From NCBI GenBank assembly GCA_964587515.1, contig CAZPMO010000214.1, positions 1-7,541 of the forward strand: a DNA stretch of 7,541 nucleotides, given 5' to 3'. The notes beneath the pieces were generated by a model. That model saw only the letters and a list, made by a program, of their open reading frames with translations, ran no database searches and was not told the origin of the DNA. This DNA is from CAZPMO01 sp964587515. Its GTDB lineage: Bacteria; Pseudomonadota; Alphaproteobacteria; MPNO01. Shown piece after piece: positions 1 to 6,062 of this stretch (positions are counted from its first letter, which is position 1; each line of letters begins with the position of its first letter). Made by a program: the position numbers and the translations under genes.

Positions 1-283
1 CGCCGTCGACCATCGAAAGAATGCGTTCGACCTCGCCGCCGAAATCGGCGTGGCCCGGCGTATCGACGATGTTGATGCGGAGGTCGCGCCAGGGCACCGA
101 CGTGCATTTCGCGAGAATCGTGATACCGCGCTCACGTTCCTGGTCATTCGAATCCATGGCGCGCTCGTCGACACGCTGGTTGGCGCGCACGCTGCCGGAT
201 TCACGCAACAACACGTCCACCAGCGTGGTCTTGCCGTGATCGACATGGGCGATGATCGCGATATTACGAAGTCCGGTACTCAT
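1..283 (-). CDS. typA: Translational GTPase TypA/BipA, N-terminal part (cut by window edge)
   Basis: This is the first 94 codons of a ribosome-binding GTPase of the TypA/BipA family, which helps ribosome assembly and translation under stress and cold. Visible motifs are the P-loop AHVDHGKT (residues 12-19), the switch I region DSNDQERERGITI (44-56) and the G3 motif DTPGHADFGGEVERI (74-88). The RNIAIIAHVDHGKTTLVD opening, together with the G3 region, is typical of TypA; LepA/EF4 and EF-G differ at these sites. Translation starts at the ATG at 283-281, which matches the usual family N-terminus; only a weak purine-rich stretch (GAGTGAG) precedes it. The rest of the gene, over 500 codons in the family, lies beyond position 1. 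The adenosine kinase-like gene ends 131 bp upstream in the same direction, so readthrough is possible. The family call is secure; function is inferred from the family. Confidence 0.95.
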   Translation of the reverse strand, partial: MSTGLRNIAIIAHVDHGKTTLVDVLLRESGSVRANQRVDERAMDSNDQERERGITILAKCTSVPWRDLRINIVDTPGHADFGGEVERILSMVDG

Positions 284-344
284 AACAACTCACTCGTTTA
301 TCCGCAGGGTGTTGTGTTGGGGCGCGGCGGCGCCACGCGCAAGC

Positions 345-375
345 CCCGCCCGGGATTAGATTGGGCCTGGGCGGG
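345..375 (-). other. GC-rich stem-loop upstream of typA
   Basis: Positions 345-354 and 366-375 can pair over 10 bp, with one G-T pair and an 11-nt loop. No T-run follows on either strand, so this is not a classical terminator. A possible minus-strand promoter for typA overlaps it: TCTAAT (355-360) as -10 and TTGTAA (380-385) as -35, but the spacing of 19 is poor. Role unknown. Confidence 0.25.
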
Positions 376-394
376 CGGTTTACAATGTCCAAAT

Positions 395-408
395 CGCGCC
401 GTGGCGCG
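395..408 (-). terminator. Possible weak terminator after the adenosine kinase-like gene
   Basis: CGCGCC (395-400) and GGCGCG (403-408) form a perfect inverted repeat starting 6 nt beyond the TAA stop at 415-417. On the minus strand it is followed by ATTT. The stem is short and the T-run is only three bases, so it may be a weak or non-functional terminator. Confidence 0.3.
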
Positions 409-414
409 GCGTAA

Positions 415-1407
415 TTACCCCAGCTTTCCGGCGACGAGACCGGCCAGGGAAGCCTCGGGGCGCGCACCGTAATGGCTGATGATCTCGGCCGACGCGATCG
501 AGCCGATGCGCCCGCAGGTCGCCAGCTCGTACCCCTTGGTCAGGCCGCAAAGCACCCCGGCCGCGAACAGGTCGCCGGCGCCGGTGGTATCGACCACCCG
601 GGCGACCGGCGCGGCCGCGATCTCGACGACCTCGTCGGCGGTTACGATCACCGAGCCCTCCGCGCCCCGCGTCAGCGCCGCGATCTCGCAATGGCCGCGG
701 ACATTGCCCATCGCAACGTCGAAATCCTCGGTTTCGTAGAGCGAGGTAATCTCGGCTTCGTTGGCGAACAGAATGTCTATATGGCCCTCGACCAGATGCA
801 GGAACGATGCGCGGTGGCGATCGACGCAGAACGGATCGGACAGCGACAGCGATACCTTGCGTCCGGCAGCATGGGCGATCTCGGCCGCCTTCACGAAGGC
901 CTCCTTGGCCTCGTCCTTGTCGAACAGATACCCTTCCAGATAGGTGATCGAGGCGTCGCCGATGGCCTCGGGGTCGATATCGTCCGGTCCCAGCTCGACG
1001 CTGACCCCGAGGAAGGTCTGCATTGTGCGCTGGGCGTCCGGGGTCACGAAAATCAGACAGCGCGCCGTCGGCGGTCCGTCCGCCACCGGGCGCAGCCGGT
1101 AATCGACGCCAGCGGCGCGGATGTCGTGGCTGAACACCTCGCCAAGCTGGTCGTCGCGCACCTTGCCGATATAGGCGCCGTTTCCACCCAGCGACGCGAT
1201 TCCGGCCAGCGTGTTCGCGGCCGAGCCGCCCGACGATTCGATGCCCGTCCCCATCTGTTCGTAAAGCTCGCGCGCGCGGTCGGAATCGATCAGCGTCATC
1301 GCGCCTTTTTCGAGCCCGAGCGTATCGAGTTGCCGGTCTTCGGCCTGTGCGATCACATCGACGATGGCGTTTCCGACGCCAATGACGTCGAGGGGCGTTT
1401 CGGCCAT
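415..1407 (-). CDS. PfkB-family kinase, adenosine kinase-like
   Basis: This is a cytoplasmic sugar/nucleoside kinase of the ribokinase (PfkB) superfamily, 330 aa, a normal length. The N-terminal GVGNAIVD (10-17) and the glycine motif SGGSAAN (59-65) form the substrate side. DTTGAGD (273-279) is the PfkB signature 2; the last Asp, D279, is the expected catalytic base, and the glycines form the anion hole. The SDPFCVDRHR segment and the terminal GARPE (314-318) resemble the alphaproteobacterial group annotated as adenosine kinase, which converts adenosine plus ATP to AMP. Fructokinase or another sugar kinase cannot be excluded from sequence alone. The start ATG (1407-1405) has a strong Shine-Dalgarno GGAGG at 1420-1416, and a plausible promoter lies at 1447-1474. 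The gene is divergent from the EI24-like gene, with 137 bp between them, and leads towards typA. I am sure of the family and moderately sure of the substrate. Confidence 0.9.
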   Translation of the reverse strand: MAETPLDVIGVGNAIVDVIAQAEDRQLDTLGLEKGAMTLIDSDRARELYEQMGTGIESSGGSAANTLAGIASLGGNGAYIGKVRDDQLGEVFSHDIRAAGVDYRLRPVADGPPTARCLIFVTPDAQRTMQTFLGVSVELGPDDIDPEAIGDASITYLEGYLFDKDEAKEAFVKAAEIAHAAGRKVSLSLSDPFCVDRHRASFLHLVEGHIDILFANEAEITSLYETEDFDVAMGNVRGHCEIAALTRGAEGSVIVTADEVVEIAAAPVARVVDTTGAGDLFAAGVLCGLTKGYELATCGRIGSIASAEIISHYGARPEASLAGLVAGKLG

Positions 1408-1446
1408 GGGTGTTTCCTCCGGATTGGGGCGGGCTGGGCGGGCGGC

Positions 1447-1474
1447 AGTATACGCATGCGCGGGACTTAGCCAA
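1447..1474 (-). promoter_or_regulatory. Sigma70-like promoter for the adenosine kinase-like gene
   Basis: On the minus strand, TTGGCT (1474-1469) and TATACT (1452-1447) are separated by 16 bp. They match consensus at 4/6 and 5/6, and the -35 is preceded by C, giving the CTTGG form common in Alphaproteobacteria. The expected start near 1440 would leave a leader of about 33 nt containing the GGAGG site. An 8-bp palindrome CGCATGCG (1453-1460) sits in the spacer and could be an operator, although such palindromes are common in GC-rich DNA. Confidence 0.5.
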
Positions 1475-1544
1475 GACTCGAAGCTGGCGCACCAAGCGAA
1501 TTTCGCCGCTTGCCCCGACGCCCCGGGCGCGATAAGCAGCCGCG

Positions 1545-2228
1545 ATGATTGCTTCGTTGCTCAAGGCACTGGGCCAACTTTCCGATCCGCCGGTGCGCCG
1601 TGTCGTGGTCCGGTCTTTCCTGATGTCGCTGGTCCTGTTCGCGGCGCTGGTGGCGGCGGCGACCTGGGCGCTTGCCAATATCTCGTCGTTCGGCATCGGC
1701 TGGCTCGATTCCCTGCTGGCCGGGCTGGGGGGCGTCGCGGCATTCGTGGTCGGACTGATCCTGTTTCCCGGCTTCGCAACGGTGATCGTCGGATTTTTTC
1801 TCGATGAAATCGTCGACGCGGTGGAGCGACGCCACTATCCGGATCTGCCGCCGGCCCGCCATCAGCCGGTCTGGGAAACCGCGACAACGGTCGCTCGATT
1901 ACTCGCGGTGACCGTGGTTCTTAATTTGATTGTGCTGCCGCTTTATTTTGTACCGCTGGTTAATCTCTTTGTTTTCTACGGTTTAAACGGCTATCTTCTG
2001 GGCCGGGAATACTTCGAACTGGTCGCGCTGCGACGGTCGGATACCGGGCGAGCGCGGAAGTTGCGTAAAGCCAGCCGGTGGCGGGTTTTGGTCGCCGGGA
2101 TCGTCATAACGGTGTTGCTAAGCGTCCCGGTTGTCGGCTGGATCATGCCTGTTGTGGGGGCCGCGTTCATGGTCCATGTCCTGGCCGGGCTGATGCGCCG
2201 CGAAACGGAATCGAAGTCAATGACGTAA
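1545..2228 (+). CDS. EI24/CysZ-like integral membrane protein
   Basis: This is a 227-aa inner-membrane protein of the EI24 domain family, to which the sulfate permease CysZ belongs. Hydrophobic stretches lie at about 22-44, 57-86, 114-146 and 180-213, giving four or more membrane segments. GYLLGREYFELVALRR (149-164) is the most recognisable family motif, and a polar, Arg-rich loop (163-180) follows it. No cys genes are nearby, so sulfate transport is not supported by context; in alphaproteobacteria this group usually has no known substrate. The ATG at 1545 has no clear Shine-Dalgarno site. No better in-frame start is apparent, and the first membrane segment begins a normal distance downstream. 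The bactofilin follows after 49 bp, with a hairpin in the gap, so cotranscription may be only partial. The fold family is likely and the function unknown. Confidence 0.8.
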   Translation: MIASLLKALGQLSDPPVRRVVVRSFLMSLVLFAALVAAATWALANISSFGIGWLDSLLAGLGGVAAFVVGLILFPGFATVIVGFFLDEIVDAVERRHYPDLPPARHQPVWETATTVARLLAVTVVLNLIVLPLYFVPLVNLFVFYGLNGYLLGREYFELVALRRSDTGRARKLRKASRWRVLVAGIVITVLLSVPVVGWIMPVVGAAFMVHVLAGLMRRETESKSMT

Positions 2229-2234
2229 CGGGAA

Positions 2235-2258
2235 TCGATCGGCGTACCGGTCGGTTTT
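2235..2258 (+). terminator. Hairpin with short T-run between the EI24-like gene and bactofilin
   Basis: CGATCGG (2236-2242) pairs with CCGGTCG (2247-2253) around a CGTA tetraloop, with one wobble inside and a possible extra T-G pair at the base (2235/2254). TTTT (2255-2258) follows directly. This is the layout of an intrinsic terminator or attenuator, but the U-run is short. It ends 5 nt before the bactofilin Shine-Dalgarno site, so it could also affect translation. Confidence 0.4.
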
Positions 2259-2277
2259 CAGGAAAGGGAGCCGAAAA

Positions 2278-2859
2278 ATGTTCGGTCGCAAGAAGGAAGA
2301 CGAAGGCGGCGCCAACGCGGAAAACGCCGATTCAGACGCGGATTCAACCACCGCGACGCCCAATTCAAACGCACGTTCGTCGAGCATGTCGTCCCGCGCG
2401 CCGCGCGCCGCGACGGGTCGGCCGGAACTGGTGCGCAGGCCGGCGGATATCCACGGCGGCAGCTCGCGTCGGAGTGACCGCTCGATCGGCGGAGAAGAGG
2501 GCAAAAAGCTGGTGGTCGGGCCCGAAATCGCGCTGAACGGCGAGATCAATTCGTGCGACAAGCTGGTCGTGGAAGGTCATGTCGAGGCGAATATGACGGA
2601 TTGCCGTGAAATCGAGGTTTCCGAAGGCGGAACCTTCAAGGGTCAGGCCGAGATCGACGTCGCCGAGATCAGCGGCACATTCGACGGCGAGCTGATTGCC
2701 CGCGAGCTTCTGGTGGTTCGCGCCACGGGCCGAATTACCGGCAAGGTGCGCTTCGGCCAGATCGAGATCGAGCGCGGCGGCGAGGTGGTCGGCGACGTCC
2801 AGGTCTATTCGCCCGCGGGCGCGAAGTGCGCCTACGTCGCGAGCACGCCGGCCGAATAG
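2278..2859 (+). CDS. Bactofilin (polymer-forming cytoskeletal protein)
   Basis: This is a 193-aa bactofilin (formerly DUF583). These proteins form nucleotide-free filaments through a right-handed beta-helix and localise cell-wall or polar machinery at the inner membrane. Residues 1-76 are a low-complexity tail rich in Ser, Ala, Asp and Arg. Residues 77-177 are the repeated beta-helix core, with recurring short hydrophobic turns such as LVVEGHVEA, ISGTFDGEL, TGRITGKV and IEIERGGEVVGDV. The C-terminal tail is short (178-193). The start ATG follows AAGGGAG (2264-2270) by 7 nt. The N-terminus MFGRKKED is amphipathic and basic, consistent with the short membrane-targeting segments of many bactofilins (inference). 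No M23 peptidase gene, the frequent bactofilin partner, is in this window; instead a small lipoprotein gene begins 20 bp downstream. Confidence 0.93.
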   Translation: MFGRKKEDEGGANAENADSDADSTTATPNSNARSSSMSSRAPRAATGRPELVRRPADIHGGSSRRSDRSIGGEEGKKLVVGPEIALNGEINSCDKLVVEGHVEANMTDCREIEVSEGGTFKGQAEIDVAEISGTFDGELIARELLVVRATGRITGKVRFGQIEIERGGEVVGDVQVYSPAGAKCAYVASTPAE

Positions 2860-2879
2860 CCGCCATTGCATTTGCAAGC

Positions 2880-3338
2880 GTGTTGAAGGCCCGCACGATT
2901 TTTTGTGTATCGGGTCGCCGCTCCGCCGGTCCCGCCGCGGCATTCGCGGTTGCGGCGGGCCTTGCGCTTGTTGCGTGCACCCCGGATCCTTCCGGCGAAG
3001 CTACGCTGAAGGATCAGCCGCGCGCATCGGTCGTCGATAAGAAACTGGTTTCGCGACCCAAGGTGAATGACGATCCGAAGCAGCTTATGGGGCTCGATCA
3101 AGACGCGCTCACCGGTCTTCTGGGGCCGCCGCGCTTCGTTCGCCGCGACGCCGGCGCGGAACTGTGGCGCTACCGCAATCCGGCCTGCATCCTCGATCTG
3201 TTCCTGTATGGCCGGGACGGGAAAGACGCCGGCGGCGCGACCGTCCGTTATTTCGAGGCGCGCACCGCGTCCAAGGCCCACACGACCGCCCGCGCCTGCC
3301 TCGGCGCGCTGCTTGTCCAGCGGCTGGAGCGGGGATAG
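2880..3338 (+). CDS. Small putative lipoprotein of unknown function
   Basis: This is a 152-aa protein that I cannot assign to a named family. From the GTG at 2880 it has a basic n-region (K3, R5, R13, R14), a hydrophobic stretch (19-32) and a lipobox LVAC with the acceptor at C33. That predicts export, lipidation and a mature chain of about 120 residues. Residue D36 is not at the +2 position (T34 is), so the classical inner-membrane retention rule does not apply. The mature part holds a linker, then a compact domain with LMGLDQDALTGLLGPP and, further on, ELWRYRNPACILDLFLY. This resembles the LG-x-P and W-x-Y pattern of small BamE/SmpA-like periplasmic folds, which is only a shape comparison. 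A GTG at 2826 would overlap the bactofilin and is less likely. The gene sits 20 bp after the bactofilin, so the two are probably cotranscribed. It ends 12 bp from the convergent nth. Confidence 0.75.
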   Translation: MLKARTIFCVSGRRSAGPAAAFAVAAGLALVACTPDPSGEATLKDQPRASVVDKKLVSRPKVNDDPKQLMGLDQDALTGLLGPPRFVRRDAGAELWRYRNPACILDLFLYGRDGKDAGGATVRYFEARTASKAHTTARACLGALLVQRLERG

Positions 3339-3350
3339 ATAGGGCCTAGC

Positions 3351-3998
3351 CTAAGCCGTGGTCTTGGCTTTGTAGCCGCAAAGATCGTTCACGATACAGT
3401 GCCAGCATTCCGGCTTGCGCGCCTTGCAGACATAACGCCCGTGTAATATCAGCCAGTGATGCGCGTGGCGCTTCCAGTGCGCCGGGGTGCGTTTTTCCAG
3501 CGCCGCCTCGACCGCGGTAACGTCCTTGCCCGGGGCGAGGCCGAGCCGGTTGGAAATCCGGAAGATGTGCGTATCGACGGCAATCGTCGGCTCGCCGTAG
3601 GCGATATTTAGAACCACGTTGGCGGTCTTGCGCCCGACGCCGGGCAACGCGACCAGCGAGTCGCGGTCGCGCGGCACCTCGCCGCCATGCTCGTCGATCA
3701 ATTTCTGGCTGAGGCCGATAACGTTCTTCGCCTTGTTGCGATAAAGGCCAATGGTTTTGATGTAATCGCGCACCTTCGATTCGCCCAGCTTCAACATCTT
3801 CGCGGGCGTATCGGCGATCTTGAACAATTCCTTGGTGGCCTTGTTGACCCCGACGTCGGTGGCCTGGGCCGACAGCACCACAGCGACCAGAAGCGTATAG
3901 TCGTTGCGGTAATCCAATTCGCCTTCGGGTTCCGGGTCGGCCGCAGACAGGCGGCTGTATAATTCTTCGATCTGGGGCTTTTTCATCATCGCGCACAT
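3351..3998 (-). CDS. nth: Endonuclease III (DNA glycosylase/AP lyase)
   Basis: This is a 215-aa base-excision repair enzyme that removes oxidised pyrimidines from DNA and cleaves the abasic site. The helix-hairpin-helix LPGVGRKTA (118-126) contains the catalytic Lys K124, and VDTHIF has the catalytic Asp D142. These equal K120 and D138 of the E. coli enzyme. The 4Fe-4S cluster loop has the full C-X6-C-X2-C-X5-C spacing (C191, C198, C201, C207). The protein is therefore complete and expected to be active. Start choice is uncertain: ATGs at 3998, 3989 and 3986 are in frame and none has a clear Shine-Dalgarno site. The 3986 start, MKKPQIEEL, best matches the usual family N-terminus. The gene is convergent with the lipoprotein gene (12 bp) and divergent from the DUF2244 gene; the two share a control region with CtrA-like boxes. 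Confidence 0.96.
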   Translation of the reverse strand: MCAMMKKPQIEELYSRLSAADPEPEGELDYRNDYTLLVAVVLSAQATDVGVNKATKELFKIADTPAKMLKLGESKVRDYIKTIGLYRNKAKNVIGLSQKLIDEHGGEVPRDRDSLVALPGVGRKTANVVLNIAYGEPTIAVDTHIFRISNRLGLAPGKDVTAVEAALEKRTPAHWKRHAHHWLILHGRYVCKARKPECWHCIVNDLCGYKAKTTA

Positions 3999-4041
3999 TC
4001 GGGTAATCTACGCTCTGCGGGGCGCGGGATAAAGCCTGGCG

Positions 4042-4061
4042 TTAACCACAGATATTAACCA
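4042..4061 (+). promoter_or_regulatory. Tandem TTAACCA boxes (CtrA half-site-like)
   Basis: TTAACCA occurs at 4042-4048 and again at 4055-4061, a same-strand repeat with 13-bp period, about one helical turn plus 3 bp. CtrA, the alphaproteobacterial cell-cycle regulator, recognises TTAA-N7-TTAA and TTAACCAT half sites. Here the two TTAA cores are 9 bp apart, so this is a pair of half sites rather than a canonical full site. They lie between divergent nth and the DUF2244 gene. Confidence 0.35.
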
Positions 4062-4076
4062 ACACATTGTAATTGC

Positions 4077-4105
4077 TTGGATTTTTCGAAAATTTCAGGT
4101 ATAGT
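4077..4105 (+). promoter_or_regulatory. Sigma70-like promoter for the DUF2244 gene
   Basis: TTGGAT (4077-4082) and TATAGT (4100-4105) are separated by 17 bp; the -10 matches consensus at 5/6 and the -35 at about 3/6. A C precedes the -35, the same CTTGG form as the promoter at 1447-1474. The expected transcription start is close to 4112, which is at or beyond the candidate start codons of the gene, so the message could be leaderless. Confidence 0.4.
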
Positions 4106-4645
4106 ATGGTTATGTTTGATGTACCGCCCGAGCTTTATGATGAATCGATAGACGGGGTCGACACCGGTCCGGTGCTGTTCGAAGCCGTGCTGGAGCCGTT
4201 TCGCAGCCTGACCCCCAGCGGTTTCGTCATCATGATGTCGGCGGTCGCCTTTGTCAGCTTCGTGGCCGGCGCGGTGTTCATGCTGCTCGGCACGTGGCCG
4301 GTAATCGGCTTCATTGGCCTCGACGCCTTGCTGATATTTCTCGCGTTTCGGATCAATTACCGGCATGCCCGGATGTACGAGACCATACGGCTGACCGAGT
4401 CCGCGCTGACCGTGATGCGGGTCCATCCCGACGGCAGGTTCATGACTTGGAAATTCCAGCCGTACTGGCTGAAAATTTCCAAGGAAGATCCGCCGCGCAC
4501 CGGCAGCCAGTTGGTTTTGTCGTCGCACGGCAAGGCCCTGGTGATCGGGGAATTCCTGACGCCGGACGAACGGCTTGATTTCGCCGACACGCTGAGTTTC
4601 GAACTTCGTAAGCTGCGCGAATTCCCCGTCCAGGCCGCCGAGTAA
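4106..4645 (+). CDS. DUF2244 family membrane protein
   Basis: This is a 179-aa protein of the DUF2244 family, whose biochemical role is unknown. After a short acidic N-terminus, FEAVLEPFRSLTPSGF (25-40) leads into two membrane segments at about 39-63 and 66-86, separated by the TWPVIGFIGLD turn. A cytoplasmic beta-rich domain follows (about 90-175), with ETIRLTESALTVMRV and WKFQPYWLKI. This order is typical of DUF2244. The ATG at 4106 is preferred because AGG (4097-4099) precedes it at suitable spacing. The ATG at 4112 is an alternative that would fit a leaderless message, and a TTG at 4073 would lengthen the protein by 11 residues but lacks support. The Ada-like gene begins 59 bp downstream on the same strand and nth is divergent, so the gene lies between two DNA-repair genes. 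Any link to repair is inference from position only. Confidence 0.85.
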   Translation: MVMFDVPPELYDESIDGVDTGPVLFEAVLEPFRSLTPSGFVIMMSAVAFVSFVAGAVFMLLGTWPVIGFIGLDALLIFLAFRINYRHARMYETIRLTESALTVMRVHPDGRFMTWKFQPYWLKISKEDPPRTGSQLVLSSHGKALVIGEFLTPDERLDFADTLSFELRKLREFPVQAAE

Positions 4646-4704
4646 GGGAATCCAGCGCAAGATTCGGGTGGCGCGAACGGCGGTTCCGACATTATCGTTG
4701 CCGC

Positions 4705-5571
4705 ATGGAAACCCAGATACCCCACCACGCGCGGGATTATATCCGCATAGAAGCGGCGATCCGCCATCTCGAGGCGCATTACCGCGATCAGCCCGGTCTT
4801 GGTGAACTGGCCACGGCCGCCGGTCTCAGCCCGTATCACTTCCAGCGTCTGTTTACCCGCTGGGCCGGGGTCAGTCCCCGCCGGTTCATGCGCTATCTCG
4901 CCGTCGATCACGCGAAAGCGATGCTCGAGGATGCCGAACCGGTGTTGAACGCTGCCTTCGATGCCGGGCTTTCCGGCCCCGGGCGCCTGCATGATCTGTT
5001 CATCGGTTACGAGGCGGTGACGCCCGGCGAATACAAGGCGATGGGCGCCGGCGTCGAGATTCGCTATGGGCTTCATGAAGGCCCGTTTGGCGAATTTCTT
5101 CTGGCGGCGACCGAACGCGGCATCTGCGCACTGGCTTTCGCGGGTGATGACGGCCTGGATGCCGAACTGGCCGAACTTCACGCGCGATGGCCGCGCGCCG
5201 CAATTCGGGAGGATTCGGCTTACACGGCGTCGCTGGCGAAAGCGGCCTTCGCGGCCACGCCGGCACGTGGCGAAGCGCCGGTGAAGCTCTGGCTCAAGGG
5301 AACCAACTTTCAAATCAAGGTGTGGGAAGCGTTGATGCGCTTGCCGCCAGGTCGGCTCACGAGTTACGGCAATATCGCGCGCGCGATCGGCCGGCCCGGC
5401 GCGGCGCGCGCGGTCGGCAGCGCGCTGGCCGATAATCCCGTCGGCTGGCTGATCCCCTGTCATAGGGTGATCCGGGCCTCGGGCCGGTTCGAGACCGATT
5501 ACCGCTGGGGCAGCGCCCGCAAACGCGCGATGATCGCCTGGGAGGCGGCGCGTCGGGACACGCTGAACTAG
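4705..5571 (+). CDS. Ada-like AraC-type regulator / O6-alkylguanine-DNA alkyltransferase fusion
   Basis: This is a 288-aa fusion. Residues about 15-112 form an AraC-type DNA-binding domain (LGELATAAGLSPYHFQRLFTR as the first helix-turn-helix, then the VTPGEY ending of the second). Residues about 118-282 form the alkyltransferase that moves methyl from O6-methylguanine to its own cysteine. The active site IPCHRV places the acceptor at C252; R235 in ARAVGSAL matches the base-flipping Arg, and N244 the conserved Asn. SYGNIA (220-225) and YRWG (266-269) are also conserved. The N-terminal zinc domain of E. coli Ada, with its methylphosphotriester-accepting Cys, is absent, so activation by that route is impossible here. 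The start ATG has only weak ribosome-binding sequence, and the DUF2244 gene ends 59 bp upstream. The stop TAG overlaps the stop of the convergent CBS gene within CTAG (5568-5571). Confidence 0.93.
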   Translation: METQIPHHARDYIRIEAAIRHLEAHYRDQPGLGELATAAGLSPYHFQRLFTRWAGVSPRRFMRYLAVDHAKAMLEDAEPVLNAAFDAGLSGPGRLHDLFIGYEAVTPGEYKAMGAGVEIRYGLHEGPFGEFLLAATERGICALAFAGDDGLDAELAELHARWPRAAIREDSAYTASLAKAAFAATPARGEAPVKLWLKGTNFQIKVWEALMRLPPGRLTSYGNIARAIGRPGAARAVGSALADNPVGWLIPCHRVIRASGRFETDYRWGSARKRAMIAWEAARRDTLN

Positions 5572-6026
5572 CCGTCGACCACGACCATGTCGGCCATCAG
5601 GTCGTTCATGTCGCCAAGATCGTCGTTTTCCATTCTCGTGGCGTCCAGCACGGCGTACATGAGATCGCGCATGCTGATGATGCCGAGAATGTTATCGTCA
5701 TCGACCACGGGCAGGTGGCGAATGTGATGCTGTTCCATCACGGTCAAAGCCTCGGTGATCTTGGCCGTGGGCGCGCACGTTTGAACGGCCACCTTCATCA
5801 GGGTCTCGACACGTCGATGTAATGGGTTGCTCCGGCCGGCCGCCAGGCCGCTGATGATGTCTCGTTCCGAGATGATCCCGACGAGCCGCTTACTATCATC
5901 AATCACCAACAAGACGCCGATCCCATATCGGTCAAGCTCCTCGACGGCATGGCCAAGCAGAGCGTCCGGTAGGATTTTTGCCACTTCCGTTCCTTTTTGT
6001 TCCAGAACATCGCTTACGGTTTTCAT
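5568..6026 (-). CDS. CBS-domain pair protein
   Basis: This is a 152-aa protein made almost entirely of two CBS domains (about 13-65 and 77-128), the Bateman module that binds adenine nucleotides such as AMP, ATP or SAM. Clear motifs are GVLLVID...LVGIISERDII (37-58) and RHLPVVDDDNILGIISMRDL (103-122). It has no catalytic or membrane domain, so it is likely a regulatory or energy-sensing subunit acting on an unknown partner. An acidic, Met-rich tail (132-148) could be a docking segment (inference). AGGT (6037-6034) lies 7 nt before the ATG at 6026-6024 and supports that start. The unknown membrane protein gene ends 36 bp upstream in the same direction, so the two are probably one transcript. 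By hand count, 300 bases of the coding region (5701-6000) are about 58% GC, lower than dapB or the Ada-like gene. Confidence 0.92.
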   Translation of the reverse strand: MKTVSDVLEQKGTEVAKILPDALLGHAVEELDRYGIGVLLVIDDSKRLVGIISERDIISGLAAGRSNPLHRRVETLMKVAVQTCAPTAKITEALTVMEQHHIRHLPVVDDDNILGIISMRDLMYAVLDATRMENDDLGDMNDLMADMVVVDG

Positions 6027-6062
6027 GCGCCATACCTATTTGGGTCGCTACAAAGAAAATAA

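Noticed and set aside
472..1470. A 332-codon open frame on the plus strand opposite the adenosine kinase-like gene.
   Set aside because: It mirrors a clear PfkB gene with intact motifs and good start signals; its Arg/Asp/Gly-rich translation is the usual antisense shadow in GC-rich DNA.
380..1696. A 438-codon minus-strand open frame covering the whole adenosine kinase-like gene and part of the EI24-like gene.
   Set aside because: It is an alternative frame of the kinase gene, extremely Arg-rich, and has no recognisable domain.
2826..2879. The GTG at 2826 as start of the lipoprotein gene.
   Set aside because: It would overlap the bactofilin by 34 nt and put 18 extra residues before the signal peptide; the GTG at 2880 gives a normal lipoprotein signal.
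3354..3384. An AAGCC/GGCTT hairpin as a terminator between the lipoprotein gene and nth.
   Set aside because: The stem is only 5 bp, lies inside the nth coding end and has no T-run.
4357..5463. A 368-codon minus-strand open frame opposite DUF2244 and the Ada-like gene.
   Set aside because: Its translation is low-quality and Arg/Gly-rich, and the opposite strand carries two well-supported genes.
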